From the NCBI GenBank assembly GCA_023419535.1, contig JAEZXX010000115.1:1-41711 (forward strand): a stretch of 41,711 bases of DNA. The letters are read 5' to 3'. Positions 32,714 through 41,015 of the stretch are shown one piece after another. The notes under the pieces were generated by a model. It saw only the letters and a list, made by a program, of their open reading frames with translations. It ran no database searches and was not told the origin of the DNA. A program made the position numbers and the translations under genes. This stretch comes from Pseudomonadota bacterium (lineage in GTDB: Bacteria > Pseudomonadota > Alphaproteobacteria > Rhizobiales > Rhizobiaceae). Position 1 is the stretch's first letter, and each line of letters opens with the position of its first letter.

Positions 32714-33760
32714 ATGGTCGACCCCGTCGGTTCGCAGGCGTCCTTGGACCGGCTGCTCGCCCTGTCGCTGGTCCCCTCCCCCTTTCCGTTCCGGCGCGAC
32801 GTCGCGCTCGACGGCCGAACGACCGGACCCGGCCGCAGTTTCGTCGATCACTTCTGGACCGCACCCGCCGGGCTCGCGGTCGTGGCCGCCCACCTGCCGG
32901 GCGAGACGCTCGTCGACGTCGCGGGGGCGACGCTCCTGCGCGAGCTCCTACGCGCGGCCTGCCGGCTGCACACGGACGCAGGCCGCGCCCTCGACGAGGG
33001 GCTCGGCGCCTATGGTGCCGTCCTTCCGGCGCCGCCTCCCGTCGACTGCGCGATCCTGCGCCTCGATCTCTCGACCCGGGCGTTCGACGTCGCGCTTCGC
33101 GGCGAGGCCGCCGCGGGCCCGGCCAGGGGGCGCGCCCGCCCCTCTCTCTCGCCGGGGCAGCTTCTGTTCCTGCGCGCCGGCCTGCCGGGGCTGAGGCTCC
33201 CCGCCGCCGGTTCGCAGGACGGGCCGGGCGAGATCGCGGCCGCGGCCCTCGCGGCCCGGCGGAGCTCTTCGCCGGACGGCGGCGCGCTCGTCGTCCTCCT
33301 CGGCGGCGCGCTCAAGGGGCCGCCCGACGAACTGACGCTCTCCCTGGCCAATTCGGCCGCCGAGGTGGAGGGCGCGCAACGCGCCATGGAGGCCTTCCTG
33401 AACGAGCGCACGGTGCCGGCCGAGACGCAGATGGCGCTGACCCTCGTCTTCGACGAACTCTTCACCAACATCGTCAGCTACGCGTTCCCGGACGGACGGC
33501 GGCACGAGGTCATCGTTCGTCTGGCGGTGACGGCGCACGAGGTGGCGCTCGAGCTGCGCGACGACGGCGTGCCCTTCGATCCGCTCCGCGTCCCGGCCGA
33601 GACCCAGGCGCAGGTCCACGGCGGCGAGGACCTCGAGGAGGAGAGCGTGGGCGGGCTCGGCCTCTCCTTCGCACGCCGGCTGGGCGACCGTCTCGACTAC
33701 GAGCGCGCGGGAGGATGGAACGTCCTGCGCTGGCGCAAGGGGCTGTCGGCGCAGGACTGA
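32714..33760 (+). CDS. RsbW-like HATPase fused to a degenerate PP2C/SpoIIE-like domain
   Basis: 348 residues from ATG 32714 (GGGAG 7 nt upstream). C-terminal kinase-type ATPase about 215-345: N-box DELFTNIVSYAF (247-258, Asn252), G1 motif LRDDGVPFDP (281-290), G2 GGLGLSFARRLGD (313-325), as in RsbW/SpoIIAB. Residues about 38-200 align by pattern with SpoIIE/RsbU phosphatases (GRSFVDHF for the usual G-G-D-x-x-D-x; AHLPGET for G-D-V-x-G-H-G; LSPGQLLFLRAGLPG for the L-x-x-G-D-x-L-x-x-x-T-D-G-x), but the metal-binding Asp residues are replaced, so catalysis is unlikely. With the divergent STAS protein it forms a probable partner-switch pair at the head of the T6SS plus-strand arm. The PP2C reading is inference. 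Confidence 0.75.
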   Translation: MVDPVGSQASLDRLLALSLVPSPFPFRRDVALDGRTTGPGRSFVDHFWTAPAGLAVVAAHLPGETLVDVAGATLLRELLRAACRLHTDAGRALDEGLGAYGAVLPAPPPVDCAILRLDLSTRAFDVALRGEAAAGPARGRARPSLSPGQLLFLRAGLPGLRLPAAGSQDGPGEIAAAALAARRSSSPDGGALVVLLGGALKGPPDELTLSLANSAAEVEGAQRAMEAFLNERTVPAETQMALTLVFDELFTNIVSYAFPDGRRHEVIVRLAVTAHEVALELRDDGVPFDPLRVPAETQAQVHGGEDLEEESVGGLGLSFARRLGDRLDYERAGGWNVLRWRKGLSAQD

Positions 33761-33796
33761 CGCCGGTCAGAAGCGGTCGGGGACGCAGAAGGTCGA

Positions 33797-33825
33797 TTGT
33801 CGGCGCCGAGGGTCCTGACGTAGAT
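33797..33825 (+). promoter_or_regulatory. Possible sigma-70-type promoter before the PAAR gene
   Basis: TTGTCG (33797-33802), 17-nt spacer, GTAGAT (33820-33825), 43 nt upstream of the PAAR start, in a 108-nt gap after the kinase-like gene. Spacing is ideal but the -10 is weak, and read-through from upstream is equally possible. Confidence 0.3.
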
Positions 33826-33868
33826 TGGCCTCGGTCCGCCGCGCGGGCCCTTCGACAGGAGAATGGCG

Positions 33869-34252
33869 ATGCCGCCGGCCGCCCGGATCACCGATCTCGT
33901 CCTGCAGGACGCGCCGCACTGCCATGCGCCGATCCATCCGGCTGCGCCCGTTCCCGCGCCCGCGCCCCACCCCGCCATGCCCCTGCCGATCATCACCGGC
34001 CAGCCGAACGTCCTGATCGGCAGCATGCCGGCCGCGCGGGCGACCGACACCACGCAACCCTGCCTTCTGGCGGGATGCGTGCCCGGCGGCCCGGGCATGA
34101 TCGCCAAGGCCTCCGCGACCGTCCTGATCGGCGGCCTTCCGGCCGCGCGCGTCGGCGACCTGACCTCGCACGTCGCCTGCGTCGCGCCGATCCCCTCGCC
34201 GACGGGCAAGATCCTGCCGCCGGGCTGCCCCACCGTCATGATCGGCGGCTGA
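33869..34252 (+). CDS. PAAR-domain T6SS spike-tip protein
   Basis: 127 residues from ATG 33869 with AGGAG 7 nt upstream (an ATG six bases earlier is in frame). MPPAARITDLVLQD is the classic PAAR start. Two further PAAR-like blocks follow, VLIGSMPAARATDTTQPC and VLIGGLPAARVGDLTSHV, plus a final TVMIGG. A His/Pro-rich insertion (HCHAPIHPAAP, then alternating Pro/Ala) separates the first block from the second. Cys and His residues (for example HCH, QPC, SHVAC) could bind the tip zinc. It caps VgrG and often recruits cargo; the methyltransferase gene starts 3 nt after it. Confidence 0.88.
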   Translation: MPPAARITDLVLQDAPHCHAPIHPAAPVPAPAPHPAMPLPIITGQPNVLIGSMPAARATDTTQPCLLAGCVPGGPGMIAKASATVLIGGLPAARVGDLTSHVACVAPIPSPTGKILPPGCPTVMIGG

Positions 34253-34255
34253 CCC

Positions 34256-35377
34256 TTGCGCATCGGCCATTTCGAAGCGCTGTCGCCGATCTGTCCGGCC
34301 TGCCGCGACGGCGGCACGCAGGCCGCCCTCGGCCTGGCGAGCATCGATCGCGAGGCCGAGGGCGACGTCGAGGACGGCGTCCTGTCCTGCACGGGCTGCG
34401 GCGCCGAATTTCCGATCCTCGACGGCCTGCCGATCCTCGTTCCGGACCTCCGGCGCTTCGTCGCCGACAATCTCTTCTACCTCTCCTCGCGGACGGAGCT
34501 GACGGGCACCGCGGGCCGGGTCCTCGGCGACGCCGCCGGCCCCGGCAGCGGGCTCGACGCCATGCGCCAGCATCTCTCGACCTACGGCTGGGACCATTGG
34601 TGCGATCTCGATCCTGCGAGCGCCGACGAGCCGGTGCCGGGCGGGGCGCGAGCGGGCGGCGTCGCACGCCTCGTCGCGGCCGCGCTCTCGATGGCGCAGG
34701 CCGGGCCCGCGGCCGGCCCGGCGCTCGATCTCGGCTGCGGCGCGGGCCGCTCCACCCTGGAGATCGCAAACAGGACCGGCCGTCTGACGCTCGGCATCGA
34801 CGTCTCCTTTCCGCTCGCGCGCTTCGCCCGGGCCTGCCTGACGAGCGGGCGCGCCGATTTCGGGCTGCGGCGCATCGGCATGGTCTACGAGCGGCGCGCC
34901 TTTCCGCTCGGCGCCGATCCGCAGGCGCTCGCCCGCTGCGACGTGTGGATCTGCGACGCCCTCGCGCTGCCGTTCCGGGATGAAAGCTTTTCCCTTGCGG
35001 CAGGCCTGAACCTTCTAGACTGCGCGCGCGACCCCGCCGCGCTCTTGTCGGAGATCGCGCGCGTGCTCGGCGAAGGCGCTCCGGCCCATCTCGCCACCCC
35101 CTTCGACTGGTCGGGAAACGTGACGCCCGCACAGAGCTGGATCGGCGGCCATTCCGACCGCGGCGCCCTGCGAGGAAGGGCTGAACCGGTGCTTTCCATG
35201 CTTCTCGGCGGCGGGCCGAACGCCGTGCGGGGCCTCGCCGCCGAAGGCGACGCCCGCGAGATGGACTGGCACGTGCGGCTGCACGACCGGTCCGCGATGC
35301 ACTACGCGGTCCACATGGTCGCAGCCCGCAAGCGCGCCGGAACTGCAACAGAGCCGACCGTAAACGACTTAAACTGA
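34256..35377 (+). CDS. Trm112-like zinc ribbon plus SAM-dependent methyltransferase
   Basis: 373 residues from TTG 34256, 3 nt after the PAAR stop, so likely translationally coupled. Zinc-ribbon Cys13-x2-Cys16 and Cys45-x2-Cys48 (CPAC; CTGC) followed by EFPILDGLPILVPD, as in Trm112/UPF0434-type modules. Class I methyltransferase from about 135: motif I ALDLGCGAGR (156-165), acidic Asp in GIDVSFPLARFARA, and DALALPFRDESFSLAAGLNL (motif IV region). Substrate unknown. Between PAAR and TssJ it could be a cargo, a modifier of a T6SS part, or a regulator; no secretion signal or toxin fold is visible. Confidence 0.8.
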   Translation: MRIGHFEALSPICPACRDGGTQAALGLASIDREAEGDVEDGVLSCTGCGAEFPILDGLPILVPDLRRFVADNLFYLSSRTELTGTAGRVLGDAAGPGSGLDAMRQHLSTYGWDHWCDLDPASADEPVPGGARAGGVARLVAAALSMAQAGPAAGPALDLGCGAGRSTLEIANRTGRLTLGIDVSFPLARFARACLTSGRADFGLRRIGMVYERRAFPLGADPQALARCDVWICDALALPFRDESFSLAAGLNLLDCARDPAALLSEIARVLGEGAPAHLATPFDWSGNVTPAQSWIGGHSDRGALRGRAEPVLSMLLGGGPNAVRGLAAEGDAREMDWHVRLHDRSAMHYAVHMVAARKRAGTATEPTVNDLN

Positions 35378-35457
35378 TCTCAATTTTTAGGTTCTATTCT
35401 TCACAGATCGAGCACAAGCGATTAAGCGGAACAGGTATCCCGGTTCCTCCGCCTTCG

Positions 35458-35512
35458 GGTGGCGACGAGGCGCGGGCAAGCCCCTCGCCGGCCGAGAGGC
35501 TCGTTCGCCACC
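35458..35512 (+). promoter_or_regulatory. Long hairpin in the leader of tssJ
   Basis: GGTGGCGACGAG (35458-35469) pairs with CTCGTTCGCCACC (35500-35512), 12 bp with one bulged base, enclosing a GC-rich 30-nt loop that has further pairing. It ends 38 nt before the chosen tssJ start. The preceding 35 nt (35378-35412) is unusually A/T-rich and may hold a promoter. No strong T tract follows, so an intrinsic terminator is unlikely. Confidence 0.4.
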
Positions 35513-35550
35513 GGCGGGTGCTTGGTGTCTCTCGGGGGAGTGTGGGTGGC

Positions 35551-36087
35551 GTGTCGGTCCGGGGGCGAGGCATTTTGAGGGGATTGCTGCAGTGCGCCGC
35601 GCTTCTCGTCGCGCTCGCCGTCCTGCCGTCCTGCGCGATGCTCGGCCTCGGCGGGGAGGATCCGCCGCCGCAGGAGATCGAGATCAAGCCGCCGGCCGAG
35701 GGCGGCAAGATCAACTTCCTGGCGACGGCCTCGCCGCTTCTGAACCCCGGCACGACGGGAACGCCGACGCCGATCGTTCTGCGGCTCTACTTTCTCTCGG
35801 CGCCGGGACCGTTCACCGACTCGAACTTCTTCGAACTGTGGGAGCAGGACGAGGCGACGCTGGGGCCGACCCTTCTCGCCAAGCACGAGCTGTTCCTCAG
35901 TCCGAGCGACGTCCAGCGCATTTCGGTCGAGCTGCCTCCGGAAACGCTGATGGTCGGCGTGACCGCCGGTTTCCGGGACTTCGAGGCCGCCAAATGGCGC
36001 GCCATCGTGCCGATGCAGGGGCAGCGCCTGATGCGGCTGCGGGCCGAGCTTCTGTCGGATGCGGTGAATCTGGGACCGCAGACCTGA
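35551..36087 (+). CDS. tssJ: T6SS outer-membrane lipoprotein TssJ
   Basis: 178 residues from GTG 35551 (GGGGGAG 10 nt upstream); several other GTG/TTG starts are possible, so the exact N terminus is uncertain. Lipoprotein signal ILRGLLQCAALLVALAVLPS then Cys28 (lipobox L-P-S-C). The mature domain has the TssJ transthyretin-like pattern: PIVLRLYFLSAPGPFTDSNF (family V-V-x-I-x-x-L-x-x-x-x-x-F) and SNFFELWEQDEATLG. It anchors TssM at the outer membrane. First of the membrane-complex genes in the plus-strand arm. Confidence 0.88.
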   Translation: MSVRGRGILRGLLQCAALLVALAVLPSCAMLGLGGEDPPPQEIEIKPPAEGGKINFLATASPLLNPGTTGTPTPIVLRLYFLSAPGPFTDSNFFELWEQDEATLGPTLLAKHELFLSPSDVQRISVELPPETLMVGVTAGFRDFEAAKWRAIVPMQGQRLMRLRAELLSDAVNLGPQT

Positions 36088-36102
36088 CGTTGAGGTAGAA
36101 AC

Positions 36103-36169
36103 CGGTTCGGCCGGACTGTAATGTGGGGACGAACCGCGGCGGGGCCGGTTCGGTGAGGGGCGAGCCGAA
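36103..36169 (+). promoter_or_regulatory. Attenuator-like set of pairing elements between tssJ and tssK
   Basis: Three 7-nt blocks can pair alternately: CGGTTCG (36103-36109), CGAACCG (36130-36136), CGGTTCG (36146-36152). A fourth, CCGAA (36165-36169), can pair with TTCGG (36149-36153) around the GAGGGG at 36155-36160. The whole 88-nt gap precedes the tssK ATG (36176), which has no close ribosome site. It may set the level of tssK translation, but GC-rich DNA gives such pairings by chance. Confidence 0.35.
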
Positions 36170-36175
36170 ACAGTC

Positions 36176-37507
36176 ATGACCTTCTCGAGCAAGGTGATCT
36201 GGTCCGAGGGCATGTTCATCCGTGCCCAGCATTTCCAGCAGAACGCCCGATATTTCGAGCGTCTGGTGCGCGGACGCGTCTCCGGGCTTCGCGGCTACGA
36301 CTGGGGTCTGACCGAGATCCGCTTCAACCGCGAGCTCCTGGCGACCGGCCGCTTCGCTCTGGAGCGCGCCAGCGGCACCTTCATGGACGGCACGCCCTTC
36401 TCCATGCCGGACGACACCGACCATCCGGCGCCCTTCCTCGTGCCCGCCGAGACGCGGGACGCGATCCTCTATCTGACCGTGCCGATCAGCCAGCCGGGCG
36501 GCTTCGAGGCCTCCGACGGCGAGGGCGAGCCGGTCACCCGCTACCTCATCTCCGAGACGGACGTCGCGAGCGCCAACGCCGGGCAGCTCTCCGTCGCCCC
36601 GATCCAGGTCGGGCGCCTGCGGCTGTCCTATGCGTTGGAGGGCACCGACCTCAGCGGCATGCAGGCGATCGGCGTCGCCCGCATCCTGGAGGTGCGCGCC
36701 GACAACTCGATCGCCCTCGACGAGAGCTACATCCCGCCGCTCCTCTCCACGCAGGCCGGGCCGCACCTCTCCAGCCTCGTCAACGAGGTGGTCGGGCTCT
36801 TGCACCATCGCGGCGAGGCGATCGCCGCGCGCCTATCCGCCGGCGGCTCGGGCACCGCGTCGGAGGTCGTCGACACCGCCATGCTGCAGACGATCAACCG
36901 CTGGCAGCCGCTGATGACGCATCTGTCGCAGGCCTCCGGCGTCCATCCCGAGACCGTCTACCAGAACCTCGTCTCGCTCGTCGGGGAGCTTTCGACCTTC
37001 ACCTCGGCCGAGCGGCGTCCGCGCCCCTTCGCGCCCTACATCCACCACCAGCTCCAGCTGACCTTCACGCCCCTCGTCGCGGCGCTGCGCCAGGCGCTCA
37101 GCGCCATCCTCGACCAGGGGGCGATGGCGATCCCGCTCGTCGAGCATCGCTACGGCATCCGCGTCGCGCAGGTGCCGGACCGGTCGATGTACGCCAAATA
37201 CACCTTCTTCCTGGCCGCCAAGGCCGACATTCCCTCCGAGCAGCTGGTGCGCGGCCTCGTCGGGCAGGTGAAGGTCGGGCCGGTCGAGCAGATCCGCGAA
37301 CTCGTCAACACGGCGCTGCCCGGCATTCCGCTGCGCGCACTCCCCGTCGCGCCGCGCCAGATCCCCTACCATGTCGGCAAGTCCTACTGCGAACTCGACC
37401 GCTCCAATCCGCTGTGGCGGCAGGTGGCCGCGTCGAGCGGCATGGCGCTGCATGTGGGCGGCGAGTTCCCCGGCCTCGAACTCGAACTCTGGGCGGTGAA
37501 GGACTGA
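36176..37507 (+). CDS. tssK: T6SS baseplate-membrane connector TssK
   Basis: 443 residues from ATG 36176. Begins MTFSSKVIWSEGMFIRAQHF with the TssK (ImpJ/VasE) hallmark W-x-E-G-M-x-x-x-x-Q-H-F. Middle part LNLFSAERR-like SFTSAERRPRPFAPYIHHQ is degenerate by one or two residues but in place; the C terminus has PGIPLRALPVAPRQIPYHVG and FPGLELELWAVKD. Trimers link the TssEFG wedges to TssLM. The stop codon overlaps the tssL ATG (TGATG). Length normal (about 440-450). Confidence 0.95.
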   Translation: MTFSSKVIWSEGMFIRAQHFQQNARYFERLVRGRVSGLRGYDWGLTEIRFNRELLATGRFALERASGTFMDGTPFSMPDDTDHPAPFLVPAETRDAILYLTVPISQPGGFEASDGEGEPVTRYLISETDVASANAGQLSVAPIQVGRLRLSYALEGTDLSGMQAIGVARILEVRADNSIALDESYIPPLLSTQAGPHLSSLVNEVVGLLHHRGEAIAARLSAGGSGTASEVVDTAMLQTINRWQPLMTHLSQASGVHPETVYQNLVSLVGELSTFTSAERRPRPFAPYIHHQLQLTFTPLVAALRQALSAILDQGAMAIPLVEHRYGIRVAQVPDRSMYAKYTFFLAAKADIPSEQLVRGLVGQVKVGPVEQIRELVNTALPGIPLRALPVAPRQIPYHVGKSYCELDRSNPLWRQVAASSGMALHVGGEFPGLELELWAVKD

Positions 37508-39210
37508 TGTCGGCGCTCGGCTCCCGCGACAACCCGTTCGCGACGGACTGGAACCTCATGGGGCCGGGGGCCGAGCCGGGCGGACGCGCCGAGCCCTCCT
37601 CGCCGTCCGCCGCGCCGCGACCGGGCGCAGGATCGGGCCAGGCCGAACTGATCCCCGAAGACCCCTTCCTCTCCCCGCCCGTCAATGGCGGCCTGGGCGG
37701 CAGGCCCGCTCTGCCGGACTTTCCGGCGCCTGCCGCGCCTCACGGACAGTTCCTCGCGCAGCCCTCACGCGCCGAGCCGCCGCGGGCGCCCGATCGCGAC
37801 TTCGGCGGCTTCGACGACTTCGCCCGCCACCCGGCGGGGACAGGCCGCGGCGGCTACGGCGGCCGGCGCACCGACGCCGATCTGTTCGCCGCCCGCGACG
37901 ATTTCGGTTCGCGGGGCGACTTCCGGGCCGGAAACGACTGGGGCTTCGAGAACACGCGCTTCGCACCGGAGCAGACGCAGCCCGAGACCATGGCGGAGCG
38001 GGCCTTCGAGGCGGCCGCGCTCAACCCGCTCGTCGGCGCGGCCTCCCCGCTCCTCTGGCTCGCCGCGCGCCTCAACGAAAGCTCGCCGCCGACCGACCCG
38101 CACGCCTTCCGCAACGCGGTGCTCGACGAGGTCCGCCGCTTCGGCAACACGGCGACCGCGCGCGGCATCGCGCCGGGCCTGGTACGCGTGGCACGCTACG
38201 CGCTCTGCGCCACGATCGACGACATCGTCCTGAACACCGCCTGGGGCGGCCAGTCGGAGTGGACGACGCAGGGGCTCGTCTCGACGCTCTACCAGGAGAC
38301 CTGGGGCGGCGAACGCTTCTTCGACCTTCTCGGGCAGCTGCACGGCGACCCCGCGCGCACGATCGACGCGCTGGAGCTGATGGCGATCTGCCTCGCCATC
38401 GGCTTCGTCGGCAAGTACCGCGTCGTCGAGGGAGGAGCGGGCCAGCTCATCCGCCTGCGCGGCGAACTCTATCGCACGATCCGCAACGTGCGGGGCCCCT
38501 ACGAGCGCGACCTCTCGCCCGGCTGGGCGGCGATCGCCGCGCCCTACAAGGCGCCGACCCGCACGGTCTGGCTCTGGAGTCTCGCCGCAGCGCTCGTCGC
38601 CGCGCTGGTCGGCCTCTATCTGATCCTCGGGATCCTTCTCTCCAACCATGTCGGCGCCGCGGTCGAGGCGGTCGAGGCGGTTCCGCCCGACGGGCCCGTC
38701 CTCGTCGAACGGCCGGCCATCCCAGAGATTCCCGTCATTCCCGAGCCCGAGCCCCTGCCGGTCCGCACGCAGGTGGAGCGCATCTCCGCGCTCCTGCCCG
38801 ACGACATCGCGGGCGGGCAAGTCGAGGTCGTGCGCGACGGCGCCGTCGTCGAGGTCCGGCTGCTGGCGACCTCCTTCCCGAGCGGCGGATCGGACATCGC
38901 CGAGACGCAAGGGCCGCTCCTCCAGCGCATCGCCTCGGCGCTCGACGCCGAGCCGGGACCGATCACCGTGCGCGGCTACACCGACAACGTGCCTCTGAAC
39001 CCGGCTACGGGTCGCACCAATCTGACGCTCTCGGCCGAGCGCGCGGCCTCGGCCGCCGAGATGCTGCGGCGCTATCTGTCCGAGCCCGAGCGCGTCGCCT
39101 CCGAAGGCATGGGCGAGGTCGATCCGATCGCTTCCAACGCCACCGCCGAGGGCCGGGCGCGCAATCGGCGCGTCGAGTTCCAGATCCCCGCCGAGGACGC
39201 GCCTCTGTGA
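37507..39210 (+). CDS. tssL: T6SS membrane protein TssL with C-terminal OmpA domain
   Basis: 567 residues from ATG 37507. Gly/Pro/Asp-rich cytoplasmic N terminus about 1-155, IcmH/DotU domain about 160-345 (NPLVGAASPLLWLAARLNES; RYALCATIDDIVLNTAWGG; LYQETWGGERFFDLLGQL), one transmembrane helix about 354-380 (VWLWSLAAALVAALVGLY), and an OmpA-type peptidoglycan-binding domain about 430-565 (ITVRGYTDNVPLNP; NLTLSAERAASAAEML; GRARNRRVEF). This 'extended TssL' anchors the complex to the cell wall itself. Its stop overlaps the next GTG start by four bases. Confidence 0.95.
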   Translation: MSALGSRDNPFATDWNLMGPGAEPGGRAEPSSPSAAPRPGAGSGQAELIPEDPFLSPPVNGGLGGRPALPDFPAPAAPHGQFLAQPSRAEPPRAPDRDFGGFDDFARHPAGTGRGGYGGRRTDADLFAARDDFGSRGDFRAGNDWGFENTRFAPEQTQPETMAERAFEAAALNPLVGAASPLLWLAARLNESSPPTDPHAFRNAVLDEVRRFGNTATARGIAPGLVRVARYALCATIDDIVLNTAWGGQSEWTTQGLVSTLYQETWGGERFFDLLGQLHGDPARTIDALELMAICLAIGFVGKYRVVEGGAGQLIRLRGELYRTIRNVRGPYERDLSPGWAAIAAPYKAPTRTVWLWSLAAALVAALVGLYLILGILLSNHVGAAVEAVEAVPPDGPVLVERPAIPEIPVIPEPEPLPVRTQVERISALLPDDIAGGQVEVVRDGAVVEVRLLATSFPSGGSDIAETQGPLLQRIASALDAEPGPITVRGYTDNVPLNPATGRTNLTLSAERAASAAEMLRRYLSEPERVASEGMGEVDPIASNATAEGRARNRRVEFQIPAEDAPL

Positions 39211-41015
39211 CGTTGCGCGCCAAAGCGGCCTGGTTCCTGGCGCTGGCCCTCGCGCTCGGCGCGGGGCTCGCGGTCTGGCGTCTGGCACCGATCGGCGCGG
39301 ACGATCTGCGCCTTGTCGCCGCGGCGACGCCGGTCGTCCTGTGGGCGATCGCCCTTCTCGCCCTGGGCTCTGGGACCCCCCGCGCGAACGCCGCCGCCTC
39401 CGCCGACGAACCCGACCCGTTCGCGTCGCGGGCCCCCTCGGACCGCTGGGGCCGCTCGATCGCCGATGCCCTGCGTGCACGCCGCCTTTCCGGGCGCGGC
39501 CAGCGTTATCGCGTGCCGCTCTATCTCGTCGTCGGCCCGCCCGGCTCGGGCAAGTCCACCATCCTGGAGCGCTCGCAGCTCGACATCGACGCGCCCACCG
39601 AGGTCGGCGGCGCGCGCTGGTGGATCAGCTCGGACGCCATCTTCGTCGAGATGTCGCCGGGTATGGGCGTCGACCAGGAGGTGCTGAAATCGCTCAAGCG
39701 CTTCCGGCCCGCCATGCCGGTGACGGGCGTCCTCCTCGTCGTGTCGCCGGCCGACCTGACGCTGGCGGATGCTCAGGAACGGCGCGAGACCGGGGACGCC
39801 ATCGCCCGCCTCGTCACCGGCGCACAGACCCTGGCCGAGGCGCGGGTGCCGGTTTACGTGCTCCTGTCCAAACTCGACCTGACGCCCGGCTTCTCCGAGT
39901 TCTTCGACCGCATGGAGGCGCACGAGCGCCAGCAGCTCTGGGGCTTCTCGCTGCCTGCCGAATTCGGCGGCCGGGAGACGTCGACGGAGGCCCTGGAGGC
40001 GCTGCGCGGCGGCATCAGACGCCTGGTCAACGGCACGCGGCTGCGCCTCGTCGAATGGCTGTCGCGCGAGAGCGACGCGCGGCGCGGCGGGCGCATCCTG
40101 ACCTTCGGCGCGCAGGTCGCGGCCCTCGACCCGATCGTCGATTCGGTCCTGAAACCCCTGCTCCCCTCCGAGATCCGCAAGACGCGCGGCGCGCATCTGC
40201 GCGGCGTCTATCTGACCAGCGCGCGCCAGGACGCGCTCTCGATCGACCCGCTCCTGCCGGAACTCGCCGAGCGCTACCGTATGCCGCGCTCCGGGCTCGA
40301 CGCGCCCGACCTCTCGCTCGCCGAGGAGGAGGAGAACTATTTCGTCGGCGGCACGCTCCGAAAGGCCGTGCTCTCGGAGGCCGGGCTGACGCGCCGCGCG
40401 CCGCGGCGCTGGCACCGCCGGCCGGTCGTCGGCGCGACCGCCGTCGCCGCGAGTCTTGCGCTCCTCGCCCTCTCGATCGGTCCCGTCGTCGCCTCCTTCG
40501 AGGAGTGGAACGCCGCGCTTGAGGCGCCCGCTTCGAGGAGCGCCGAGCTCGGTCCGGTGCTGCGCTCCTCCGACCCGGCCGATCTCGAACGCATCCTTCT
40601 CGACGTCGAGGCGCTGGCCGAGATCGAGATCGCCTCGCCCGTCAACGCCTACCCGCGGTCCGGCCTGCGGGTCGACCGCGTGCGGGAGGCCTCGCGCGAG
40701 GCCTATGATCGGGCGCTGCGCTACAGCCTTCTGCCGCACCTCCTCGTGCGGCTCGAGGCCGACCTCGTCGATCTCGAGGCGACGCCCGAGGAGCTGCGCC
40801 TGCGGCAGGCGGTGGCTGTTCCTTCCGCCGCCCGCAGCTCCGCCGCCGCCGAATGGCTGCGCACGCTCAGCGACCGCATCGCAGACGGGCAGGCCGCGGA
40901 CGCGCTCCTCGTCCACGGCGCGCGCGCCCTCGCACTGACGCCGCCCGCCAGCGTCGGGCCCGACTATCTCGATGCCTCTCGGGCGCTCCTCGCCTACCGG
41001 GAAGCCCGGCCGTGA
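39207..41015 (+). CDS. Short TssM-like (IcmF-related) NTPase membrane protein
   Basis: 602 residues from GTG 39207 overlapping the tssL stop. Two N-terminal helices (AAWFLALALALGAGLAVW; LVAAATPVVLWAIALLALG), Walker A GPPGSGKS (110-117), then the IcmF blocks LKRFRPAMPVTGVLLVVS, VYVLLSKLDLTPGFSEFFDR (G4-like S-K-L-D) and QLWGFSLPAE. A third helix at about 407-430 leads to only about 170 further residues, whereas ordinary TssM is about 1,100-1,200 residues. The position of the usual D-T-A-G-R switch reads FVEMSPGMG, so hydrolysis may be impaired. A second, TssM-like gene starts within its stop codon, so this is probably a paralogue, not a fragment. Confidence 0.85.
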   Translation: MTLRAKAAWFLALALALGAGLAVWRLAPIGADDLRLVAAATPVVLWAIALLALGSGTPRANAAASADEPDPFASRAPSDRWGRSIADALRARRLSGRGQRYRVPLYLVVGPPGSGKSTILERSQLDIDAPTEVGGARWWISSDAIFVEMSPGMGVDQEVLKSLKRFRPAMPVTGVLLVVSPADLTLADAQERRETGDAIARLVTGAQTLAEARVPVYVLLSKLDLTPGFSEFFDRMEAHERQQLWGFSLPAEFGGRETSTEALEALRGGIRRLVNGTRLRLVEWLSRESDARRGGRILTFGAQVAALDPIVDSVLKPLLPSEIRKTRGAHLRGVYLTSARQDALSIDPLLPELAERYRMPRSGLDAPDLSLAEEEENYFVGGTLRKAVLSEAGLTRRAPRRWHRRPVVGATAVAASLALLALSIGPVVASFEEWNAALEAPASRSAELGPVLRSSDPADLERILLDVEALAEIEIASPVNAYPRSGLRVDRVREASREAYDRALRYSLLPHLLVRLEADLVDLEATPEELRLRQAVAVPSAARSSAAAEWLRTLSDRIADGQAADALLVHGARALALTPPASVGPDYLDASRALLAYREARP

